DNA of 17,287 nucleotides from Pseudopedobacter sp045629485 (GTDB lineage Bacteria > Bacteroidota > Bacteroidia > Sphingobacteriales > Sphingobacteriaceae): assembly GCA_045629485.1 (NCBI GenBank), contig JAZQRF010000198.1, forward strand, positions 1 through 17,287, given 5' to 3'. Of this stretch, positions 7,604-14,403 are shown one piece after another; positions within the stretch are counted from its first letter, which is position 1, and each line of letters begins with the position of its first letter. Under the pieces are notes generated by a model, which made no database searches, had not been told where the DNA came from, and saw only the letters and a program-made list of their open reading frames with translations. The position numbers and the translations under genes were made by a program.

Positions 7604-8644
7604 CTAGCTAGCAATTTTTTTTGATGTTTTTTCCGCAACTATTTCGTCTTTCAAACAATTATTCAGGCAAGCACAGGCTCTTCCATTACATTTATTTAAA
7701 TGCCAGTTATCCAGGTTCTTAATCGTTTGAGTAGCAATTTCGTGAAGAGCTTCGTGTGTTAAGAGAGTTTGCTGTGGACTAAGCACCACATTTTTTAAGC
7801 TTTTAAGTTCGTTAATAAGGAGTTTATTTTGCTCATTGTCCTGTACATTAAAATAAACAAGGCCATTGCTTTCTAAAACTGTAGAACCAAAGTATCCAAT
7901 TTTCTTGGTTTTTAATGCTTTTAAAGCTGCATAAGTATCTACCAGGTCACTTGCACTGGTATTCAGCAGCATTACCCCACTTTTCATCCTGGGGATATTT
8001 GTGCTATTAATGATATGTTTATTGTCTGGTGTAGAAGGGATATGGAGCGAAATGATATCTGCTTCTGCAAAAAGCTTTTCTAAACCAACCGACTGGTATT
8101 CATGCGGCAGGTGAGTTACTACGGTATCATGAACCAGGACTTTACATCCAAACGAATTAAAAATTTTTGCCGTTTGCTTACCCACTTTTCCAAACCCTAT
8201 AATTCCAACAGTTTTTCCGTAGAAGTTAAAACCCGTTAAGCCATCAAGATAATAATCAAAGTTCTTAGTGTCTACAGCGCCCGGGATGATTTTCCGGTTT
8301 AGGGTTAATGCAAGTGCTATGGTATGTTCTGCAATACTATTTTGTGTGTGCAGAGGGATATTGGCAACTTTAATATTATTTTTTGCGGCAGCAACACGGT
8401 CTATATGATCAGTGCTTACCGATCTGGTAGAAATATACCTGATACCAAAACCAGCGAGTTTATCAATAGTAGCTTCGTTTAAACAATCATTTGTAAAAAC
8501 TACTACAGCATCTTTTCCTTCGGCATAAAAAGCAGTTTCCAGGCTTAAGGAATTAGATATTAAAGTAATATCATGCTTTTTATTGTTAGCTTTTGCTAAT
8601 AACTCTTTTTCGAATGGCTGTGTACTATAAACAACTGCTTTCAT
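7604..8644 (-). CDS. D-2-hydroxyacid dehydrogenase-like protein with altered active site and Cys-rich tail
   Basis: A 346-residue protein with the D-lactate dehydrogenase (LdhA) fold. It has an N-terminal flavodoxin-like half, the NAD loop G150-F-G152-K-V-G155 with D173 after it, and family motifs such as NSIAEHT (102-108) and L-N228-T-S. Two of three catalytic residues look lost: the arginine of the usual N-T-S-R-G is A231, and the histidine of the usual T-G-H-Q is Q291. E258 fits the catalytic glutamate. The C-terminus has an extra C319-x4-C324-x-C326-x3-C330 motif and a lysine-rich end. It may therefore not be a D-lactate dehydrogenase; a redox or metal-linked role is possible. It leads an operon with hemN behind a Fnr/FixK box. 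Confidence 0.85.
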   Translation of the reverse strand: MKAVVYSTQPFEKELLAKANNKKHDITLISNSLSLETAFYAEGKDAVVVFTNDCLNEATIDKLAGFGIRYISTRSVSTDHIDRVAAAKNNIKVANIPLHTQNSIAEHTIALALTLNRKIIPGAVDTKNFDYYLDGLTGFNFYGKTVGIIGFGKVGKQTAKIFNSFGCKVLVHDTVVTHLPHEYQSVGLEKLFAEADIISLHIPSTPDNKHIINSTNIPRMKSGVMLLNTSASDLVDTYAALKALKTKKIGYFGSTVLESNGLVYFNVQDNEQNKLLINELKSLKNVVLSPQQTLLTHEALHEIATQTIKNLDNWHLNKCNGRACACLNNCLKDEIVAEKTSKKIAS

Positions 8645-8648
8645 GATC

Positions 8649-8669
8649 CTTTTGTGAGATTTACAAAAG
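8649..8669 (-). repeat. Inverted repeat in the leader of the dehydrogenase-hemN operon
   Basis: CTTTTGT (8649-8655) and ACAAAAG (8663-8669) form perfect 7-base arms around a 7-base spacer. It lies between the proposed -7 element and the start codon. It could be a weak leader hairpin or an operator half-pair; it may also be chance in AT-rich DNA. Confidence 0.3.
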
Positions 8670-8677
8670 CAAAAGTA
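8670..8677 (-). promoter_or_regulatory. Proposed -7 element of the dehydrogenase-hemN promoter
   Basis: Read on the minus strand, TACTTTTG is an exact match to the Bacteroidota TAnnTTTG element. Its first base (8677) is 51.5 bp from the centre of the Fnr/FixK box at 8722-8735, the same spacing as at ccoN. No clear -33 element is seen. The leader would be about 20 bases. Confidence 0.6.
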
Positions 8678-8721
8678 AAGCTAACTACAACAGATTAACA
8701 TGAGAGCAGTCAGTACTAAAA

Positions 8722-8735
8722 GTGATTAAAATCAG
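8722..8735 (-). promoter_or_regulatory. Fnr/FixK-type box upstream of the dehydrogenase-hemN operon
   Basis: On the plus strand this reads GTGAT-TAAA-ATCAG, with the inner TGAT-N4-ATCA perfect. It overlaps the stop codon of the response regulator gene (8732-8734), so the regulator's own gene end carries its target. The centre is about 84 bp from the dehydrogenase start codon. Confidence 0.7.
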
Positions 8736-9781
8736 TTTTTCATATTTTTTAGCTTCGATGGGTCAAGAATAGTAATCTCGCTACCTTTTTTTTCTATTAA
8801 TTTTTCTTCTTTAAAATCACTTAAGGTACGGCTTACGGTTTCTGTTGCCATACCCGCCATAGCTGCCAAATCATCACGTGAAATTTTAAATACATTTTCG
8901 TTATGATGAATTTCATTTATTCTTAAAAGTGTAATTGCCATTCTTTTCCTTACGGAATTATAGGCCAGCTGGATAAGCTGATCTTCTTTTTGAGAAATAC
9001 TATGTGATAACAAATTAATAAAACGCATAGCTACCTCGGTGTTTTTTTGCAGCAGGCTGTTTAGCTGGTCTTTTGGCAAAATACAAATAGCACTGTCTTC
9101 CATAGCCTGGGAACTTTCTGTATGGGTTTGGCTAATAATTGCATCATGCACTCCAAAGTATTCATCACTGTTGTAGATTCCTGTTAAGAATTCGCGGCCA
9201 TCTTCATTAAGTTTTACCGTTTTGATACTGCCAGATAGTACCAGGAAAATTCCCTGGGAGTTATCTCCGTCATAATATATAGTTTGGCCCTTTTTTACAT
9301 TCCTAATTTTCTTTTCAGCAATCAGCGTTTCCAGCTCTTTAGAATTTTCGGCAGTATGGGCAAAACTCTTTAGTTTTTTTAGCTCATTGGTATAGAATTC
9401 TTCCTGTTTTTTCTTTTTACTTAAACGGACTTCTACAGCATTAAGCAATTCCATATCATCGAAAGGTTTGGTGAGGTAATCATCTGCACCCATTTCCATT
9501 CCTTTTCTCATATCGTTTCGCTCTACTTTGGCAGTTAAAAAAATAAGGGGAATCGCAGCAGTATCTATGTTTTTATTTAACAGGTATAGCACACCATAGC
9601 CATCTAATTCGGGCATCATGATGTCACAGATAATTAAATCAGGTTTTTCTTTTTGGGCTTTTTCAATACCAATTTTTCCATTCTCTGCTGTTATGGTGTT
9701 GTAGCCGGCCAGGCTTAATATTTCTGCAGTACCTTCGCGTATATCTTCGTTATCTTCTATAATTAAAATAGTTCTCTTCAT
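8732..9781 (-). CDS. Response regulator with Crp/Fnr output domain (FixJ receiver-FixK fusion)
   Basis: A 349-residue transcription factor. The receiver (1 to about 122) has E9/D10, phospho-acceptor D53 (ICDIMMPELDG), T83 and K105. A charged linker (about 122-150) leads to a cyclic-nucleotide-binding-like barrel (about 155-265) and a Crp-type helix-turn-helix (about 275-340). The recognition helix has E314-x-x-S317-R318, as in Fnr (E209, S212, R213), which predicts TGAT half-sites. There is no Fnr-type N-terminal cysteine cluster (only C52 and C233), so oxygen sensing must come from the partner kinase. The ATG shares one base with the kinase stop (TAATG). In rhizobia FixJ and FixK are separate; here phosphorylation would act directly on the FixK-like output. 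Confidence 0.93.
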   Translation of the reverse strand: MKRTILIIEDNEDIREGTAEILSLAGYNTITAENGKIGIEKAQKEKPDLIICDIMMPELDGYGVLYLLNKNIDTAAIPLIFLTAKVERNDMRKGMEMGADDYLTKPFDDMELLNAVEVRLSKKKKQEEFYTNELKKLKSFAHTAENSKELETLIAEKKIRNVKKGQTIYYDGDNSQGIFLVLSGSIKTVKLNEDGREFLTGIYNSDEYFGVHDAIISQTHTESSQAMEDSAICILPKDQLNSLLQKNTEVAMRFINLLSHSISQKEDQLIQLAYNSVRKRMAITLLRINEIHHNENVFKISRDDLAAMAGMATETVSRTLSDFKEEKLIEKKGSEITILDPSKLKNMKN

Positions 9782-10965
9782 TATAAATCAAATATCAATG
9801 TAAATTTGGTGCCTTTATTTTCAGAACTTTGGAATTCTATCTCGCCTTCCATAAGTTTTATATATCGCTCTACGATGTTTAATCCTAGCCCGGTGCCTGG
9901 AATGTTTCCGGTGTTGTTTGCTCTAAAGAAAGGTTCGAAAAGGTGTTTTTGGTCTTCTAATGGAATCCCAATACCATCATCTTTGATGGTAATGTAACAC
10001 TTATCATTAGTAATTTCTGTATTAAATTCAATAAAGGTGTTTTCGCCCGAATATTTAACAGCATTAGCGATTAAGTTGATGATGGCGCTCCTTAGTAAGT
10101 TTCCATCAATATCCACCATATTTTCTAAACCGGTGTGCTGGTATATAATATGCTGGTTTTGTTTAGCAACAGTCTGCATTTCTTCTGTAATCTCTTCAGA
10201 AAATTTCACCAGGTTAATCAGCGTTTTTTGGGCCTGGACCTTTCCGGTTTCCAGTTTTTCAAGAGAAAGAAAATCATTGAGTATGATCGTAAGGTTGCCC
10301 ACCCCGTTTTTTATTTTACTCACATGTTTAGAAATGTTCGGGTTAGCATACTCCTGTGCATATTTTTCTATCAGCGAAGCGGACAGCTGTATCGAACTTA
10401 AAGGCGTTCTGAATTCGTGGGAAGCCATAGAAACAAAGCGGCTTTTGAGAAGGTTAAGTTCCTTTTCTTTTTCCAAAGATAAGCTCACATCTGCTTTAGC
10501 TTTTTCCAGCTCATCAACCGTTTTTTCTAAAGAAGCTGTTCTTTCTGTTACCAGGCTTTCCAGTTGGTTGGTATAAACAATAAGACGGTGTTCGGCCTCT
10601 TTTTGCTTGCTCAAATCATGGATAAAACCAGTGTAAATTTTCCTGCCATAGTATTGCACTTCGCTGACTGCCAATCTAAAAGGGAATATCTCACCATCTT
10701 TTCTCAAGCCTTCCACCTCTCTGCCAATACCAATAATGCGGGGTACCCCAGTTTGCTGATACCTCACCAGGTATCCATCATGTTGCCTTTTATGTGGCTC
10801 GGGCATTAGTACAGAGACATTCTTTCCACAAATCTCTTCTGCCTCATATCCGAAAAGTTTACAGGCAGACGGATTTACGGATTCTATAAGGCCCCGTTCG
10901 TCTATCGTTATAATACCATCTATAGCATTCTCTATAATTGCATTTAATAAAGCCAATTTTTCCAT
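9781..10965 (-). CDS. fixL: FixL-like haem-PAS sensor histidine kinase
   Basis: A soluble kinase of 394 residues with no membrane segment. PAS (about 5-120): H62-D-G-Y-x-x-R68-Y, then R76-I-I-G-I-G-R82, follows the haem pocket of Bradyrhizobium FixL (H200, R206, R220) at equal spacing, and T-G-F-I-H-D-L closes the domain. A coiled coil (about 122-172) leads to the H-box (S-H183-E-F-R-T-P), N-box (N297, N301), G1 (D-D-G-I-G-I-P, 329-335), F-box and G2 (G-T-G-L-G-L, 357-362). Haem binding is inferred from the motif. An in-frame TTG at 10974 would add three residues; I chose the ATG at 10965. It is co-transcribed with the response regulator. Confidence 0.9.
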   Translation of the reverse strand: MEKLALLNAIIENAIDGIITIDERGLIESVNPSACKLFGYEAEEICGKNVSVLMPEPHKRQHDGYLVRYQQTGVPRIIGIGREVEGLRKDGEIFPFRLAVSEVQYYGRKIYTGFIHDLSKQKEAEHRLIVYTNQLESLVTERTASLEKTVDELEKAKADVSLSLEKEKELNLLKSRFVSMASHEFRTPLSSIQLSASLIEKYAQEYANPNISKHVSKIKNGVGNLTIILNDFLSLEKLETGKVQAQKTLINLVKFSEEITEEMQTVAKQNQHIIYQHTGLENMVDIDGNLLRSAIINLIANAVKYSGENTFIEFNTEITNDKCYITIKDDGIGIPLEDQKHLFEPFFRANNTGNIPGTGLGLNIVERYIKLMEGEIEFQSSENKGTKFTLIFDL

Positions 10966-11027
10966 CCATTCCAAAATAACTCAATATAATGATGAATACC
11001 AACTCCTGATGTAATACATTTTGAAAG

Positions 11028-11041
11028 ATGACGATCATCAT
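11028..11041. promoter_or_regulatory. Degenerate Fnr/FixK-type box between fixL and the divergent NPD-like gene
   Basis: ATGAC-GATC-ATCAT matches TGAT-N4-ATCA at 7 of 8 core bases. It lies about 57 bp from the start of the gene at 11091 and about 70 bp from the kinase start, so it could serve either or both. Neither side has a -7 element at the 51.5-bp spacing seen at the two better sites. Several 7-of-8 matches are expected by chance in the window, so this is tentative. Confidence 0.4.
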
Positions 11042-11090
11042 ATTTTTTTTTATAGAAATTCAGCTACTTCGCATTAAATAAAATTACACC

Positions 11091-12872
11091 ATGAATCATA
11101 CATTTCATATACCTGTATTAGGTTTGGCTTATTCGGTAGATACTCCTGCAAAAGTAGCTAAATACGGGATTTCTTCAGTTGCATCTATTGTAGATGATAC
11201 TTTGGCTGAAAGAATGAGAAAGTTTTACACCGAGAAAAATAACCAAACCTTTATTCCAATAGACAAAAAAGAACACGATTTTAGAGCCAAAAGAATTACC
11301 GCCTACCTTAATTTATTGAAAGAAATTATCGATCAGCAGGTTCATGATTTAAAGAACGAAAGCTTCGAAAGCGGGCTGGAAATTAATAAGTATTTTAACA
11401 TGTTGCCAGAGCAGTCGGCCGTTAAGCAGATGTATTGTAAAATGTTAGCTACCAACAACAAGGAGGAGAAGAAAGAATTAGAGGAATTATTAAGAAGTAA
11501 GATTGTACCCGGAGCTATTGATGTGAATATCATGGCAAAGGTAGACCGAATGAGTTTGGATGCAGAAGGTAATATGGTTATTGATGATAATAGCGATGCA
11601 TTGAGTGCTTTAAGAGGATTTGCTCATAGTAATTTGAGTTCTTCGGTAGTATTGTCTGCCGGGATGAACCCCCGCTTATACAGCTATTTAGAAAGCTTTC
11701 CCGATTTCTTTCCGGATGAAAACAAACAAATAAAGAAGAAAATTATCCTAAAAGTAAGCGATTTCAGGTCTGCTTTTATACAGGCAAAGTTCCTGGCTAA
11801 AAAAGGCCTTTGGGTTTCGGAATTCAGAATAGAGTCAGGTCTCAACTGTGGCGGGCATGCATTTGCAACAGAAGGTATTTTACTGGGGCCAATTTTAGAA
11901 GAATTTAAAAATAAAAAAGCAGAGATGGTACAGGAAATAGGAGTGATGTACCAAACTGCATTGGCAACAAAAAATATTTCCCCGGGTGCTATCCCCGAAG
12001 TGAAATTAAGTGTACAGGGAGGCATTGGTACTGCAGAGGAGAACGAATTCTTGTTAAAGCACTATGATTTAGACGCAACGGGCTGGGGTAGTCCCTTTTT
12101 GCTGGTACCAGAAGCTACCAATGTAGACGAACATACTTTAACAGATCTTGCCAGTTCTGGTAAAGAAGATTTTTACATCAGCGGCTCGTCACCTTTAGGC
12201 GTTCCGTTTAATAATTTCAGCAAAAGCTCGGCAGAAAAACTGAGGTTAGAGCGAATAGCCAAAAATCGTCCGGGCAGTCCCTGTACCAAAAAATACCTGG
12301 TTTCTAATACCGAGTTTACAAAAGAACCTATTTGTACAGCATCAAGGGAATACCAAAAATTGAAGATAGAAGCCCTGGATGCAGCGCATCTGGAGCCAGA
12401 GGAATACCAGGAAAAGTTTAATGCGGTAACAGAGAAGATGTGTTTATGCGAAGGTTTGGTTACCTCGGCTTATCTTAAAGATCATTTACTAAAGCCCAAA
12501 GAAAGCAAAGCGGTAGTGATCTGTCCGGGACCTAATATCGCCTATTTTAACGGTATTTTTACCCTGGAAGAAATGGTAAAACATATCTATGGACAGGTGA
12601 ATTTATTAGCAGGAACTCAGCGTTCTAATATCTTTATCAATGAGCTGAGTTTGTATGTTGATTATCTTAAAAAAGATATCATCAGCAACCTGAAAGAATT
12701 CTCAGATAAAAAGGCTAAGTATTTCGCAAAGTTTAAACACCAGCTTAATGAAGGGATCGCTTATTATCAACAACTTATTCCTGATTTGTATAATCAGTCA
12801 GAGAATTATAAAAACCAGATGTTAAAAGAATTAAAAGAGCTGGAGGTAAAGCTCTCTTCTATACCGGCGTAG
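11091..12872 (+). CDS. Uncharacterised 593-residue protein with NPD-like (nitronate monooxygenase) features
   Basis: I do not know a function for this protein. Several stretches recall the flavin-dependent TIM-barrel 2-nitropropane dioxygenase family. They are an N-terminal strand (HIPVLGLAYSVDTP, 6-19), a G-L-N-C253-G-G-H256 motif like the catalytic E-A-G-G-H, a phosphate-binding-like S-V-Q-G-G-I-G (307-313), S-P-L-G-V-P-F (367-373) like S-P-T-G-F-P-F, and M-C451-L-C453-E-G-L like R-C-L-C-N-x-L. Further cysteines are C398, C415 and C478, so a metal or Fe-S site is possible. The last 70 residues are charged and helical. Length exceeds typical NPD proteins (about 320-480). It is divergent from the FixL-like kinase with a possible Fnr box between, suggesting low-oxygen expression. 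Confidence 0.6.
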   Translation: MNHTFHIPVLGLAYSVDTPAKVAKYGISSVASIVDDTLAERMRKFYTEKNNQTFIPIDKKEHDFRAKRITAYLNLLKEIIDQQVHDLKNESFESGLEINKYFNMLPEQSAVKQMYCKMLATNNKEEKKELEELLRSKIVPGAIDVNIMAKVDRMSLDAEGNMVIDDNSDALSALRGFAHSNLSSSVVLSAGMNPRLYSYLESFPDFFPDENKQIKKKIILKVSDFRSAFIQAKFLAKKGLWVSEFRIESGLNCGGHAFATEGILLGPILEEFKNKKAEMVQEIGVMYQTALATKNISPGAIPEVKLSVQGGIGTAEENEFLLKHYDLDATGWGSPFLLVPEATNVDEHTLTDLASSGKEDFYISGSSPLGVPFNNFSKSSAEKLRLERIAKNRPGSPCTKKYLVSNTEFTKEPICTASREYQKLKIEALDAAHLEPEEYQEKFNAVTEKMCLCEGLVTSAYLKDHLLKPKESKAVVICPGPNIAYFNGIFTLEEMVKHIYGQVNLLAGTQRSNIFINELSLYVDYLKKDIISNLKEFSDKKAKYFAKFKHQLNEGIAYYQQLIPDLYNQSENYKNQMLKELKELEVKLSSIPA

Positions 12873-12896
12873 ACGAAAAGAAACCGGTTTTCAAAT

Positions 12897-12949
12897 AAAA
12901 AGGCTGTTTCCTGTACTTATCTGAGATGAGCTAAAGAAACAGCCTTTTT
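12897..12949. terminator. Bidirectional terminator between convergent genes
   Basis: Perfect 14-base arms AAAAAGGCTGTTTC (12897-12910) and GAAACAGCCTTTTT (12936-12949) give a GC-containing stem with T-rich tails in both directions. It ends the NPD-like gene on the plus strand and the sugar transporter on the minus strand. A short palindrome AAACCGGTTT (12881-12890) lies just upstream. Confidence 0.85.
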
Positions 12950-13008
12950 ATGTGATATGGAAATTAGGAATCGGGATTAGCCAGGCATTTCCATAACCCT
13001 AATGATTA

Positions 13009-14313
13009 TTATGCGTTTTTATGTCTCTTTCCAACCGTATGGCCTGCTACCGCAAAATACAGGATATAAGCATAAGCAGGCACCATGGTATATAAGAAGG
13101 CATGCTGGAAATCAATATGTAAATGATCTTTTAAATACCCGTAAACCAATGGCCAAATTGCACCACCAGCAATACCCATAATCATAATAGCAGATCCTAT
13201 TTTGGTAAATCTGCCTAATCCTTTAATCCCTAGTGGAAAAATAGCTGGCCACATTAACGAATTGGCAAGGCCTAATAATGCAACAGCAAAGAAAGATACA
13301 TTACCGGTAGTAAAAACAGATAAACAGGAGAGTACTACTCCGGTAATTGCACAAACTCTTAATGCCATTTGCTGACTTACAAAACGAGGAATGGTAATAA
13401 TTCCAATGATGTAACCCACCAACATACAAATTAAAGTAAAGGAGGTAGAGAAACGAACAATATCAGGATTGATATTTAACTCTCTGCCATAAGTATTGAT
13501 GATGTCTCCGGCCATTACTTCCACAGCTACGCAAAAGAACAGGCACAAGGCACCCAGGAAAAGGTGAGGAAACTGGAAAATACTTGTTTTTCTAACTACA
13601 GCATTAGCAGATTCATCCTGTACATCTAAAACATCCTCATCTTCTGCTTCAATATCAGGAAGATGACTGAACTTGATTACCAATGCAAAAGCTACAAACA
13701 AAACAGCTAAGGTAATGTATGGCGTATGCACACGTTGCAACAGTTCGTCCAGGATGGCATTTTTAGCAACAATGTCTGTTGTGGTATTCAGCTTAGCAGT
13801 AACCTCTTCAGAGTTTTTAAGAAATAGGGTACCGAAGATGATAGGTACCAATACTCCTGCAAATTTATTACAGATACCCGCTATAGAAATTCTTTGTGCC
13901 GCACTATCAATGGGGCCAATGATGCTTAAGTAAGGATTTACTGCAGTTTGTAAAAGTGCCATTGCAGAACCCTGAATAAAAATCCCTGTTAAAAAAAGTC
14001 CGTAACTTCTGTTATCTGCTGCAGGTATAAATACCAACGAACCTAAGCCCAGAATCACCATCCCGGCAACCAACCCGTTTTTGAAACCAATCTTTTTCAA
14101 AATCCATGAACTTGGCAATGCTAAAAAGAAATAGGCAATGTAAGATGCAAAAGCTACAAAAAAAGCTTGCAGGTCTGTCTCAAGGTTACATGCTATTTTT
14201 AAAAATGGAATTAATGTGCCGTTGGCCCATGTTACAAAGCCAAAAATAAAAAATAGGGCACTAATGATAATCATCGGCCCCAGGGTTGATTGTTTTGAAT
14301 GTTGATTAGACAT
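13009..14313 (-). CDS. nagP: FucP-type sugar:H+ symporter, probably for N-acetylglucosamine (NagP-like)
   Basis: A 434-residue major facilitator with about 12 membrane helices. F-G-F-V-T-W-A-N-G (24-32) and the Q-T-A-V-N-P-Y motif near residue 125, followed by A-A-Q-R, are marks of the fucose/glucose/galactose permease family. The central loop between helices 6 and 7 is acidic (EAEDEDVLDVQDE). Substrate cannot be read from the sequence. The neighbouring nagB and nagX-like genes suggest GlcNAc or a related amino sugar, as in NagP of other bacteria. It lies about 90 bases downstream of nagB-PIG-L with a hairpin between, and ends at the convergent terminator. Confidence 0.85.
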   Translation of the reverse strand: MSNQHSKQSTLGPMIIISALFFIFGFVTWANGTLIPFLKIACNLETDLQAFFVAFASYIAYFFLALPSSWILKKIGFKNGLVAGMVILGLGSLVFIPAADNRSYGLFLTGIFIQGSAMALLQTAVNPYLSIIGPIDSAAQRISIAGICNKFAGVLVPIIFGTLFLKNSEEVTAKLNTTTDIVAKNAILDELLQRVHTPYITLAVLFVAFALVIKFSHLPDIEAEDEDVLDVQDESANAVVRKTSIFQFPHLFLGALCLFFCVAVEVMAGDIINTYGRELNINPDIVRFSTSFTLICMLVGYIIGIITIPRFVSQQMALRVCAITGVVLSCLSVFTTGNVSFFAVALLGLANSLMWPAIFPLGIKGLGRFTKIGSAIMIMGIAGGAIWPLVYGYLKDHLHIDFQHAFLYTMVPAYAYILYFAVAGHTVGKRHKNA

Positions 14314-14350
14314 GAAGGGTATATTATTAGTTTAGTTTTTAGTTTAAAAT

Positions 14351-14391
14351 GAAAGTACACAAAAACAAGCTAAGTCGTTCTGTGTACTTTC
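14351..14391 (-). terminator. Intercistronic hairpin between nagB-PIG-L and the transporter
   Basis: GAAAGTACACA (14351-14361) pairs with TGTGTACTTTC (14381-14391) in a perfect 11-base stem. On the minus strand, the direction of both flanking genes, the tail is only ATTTTAAAC. It should be at most a partial terminator or an mRNA-stability hairpin that sets the ratio of enzyme to transporter. On the plus strand a strong T-run follows (TATTTTTTTTA), but no gene points that way. Confidence 0.5.
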
Positions 14392-14403
14392 TATTTTTTT
14401 TAT

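Noticed and set aside
7604..8644. Naming this gene ldhA (D-lactate dehydrogenase)
   Set aside because: The fold fits, but the catalytic Arg and His positions are Ala and Gln and a Cys-rich tail is added, so the specific activity is not supported.
10037..10576. 179-residue ORF on the plus strand opposite the kinase gene
   Set aside because: It is wholly antisense to a strongly supported histidine kinase with all catalytic boxes, and it reads as low-complexity serine- and leucine-rich sequence typical of a shadow frame.
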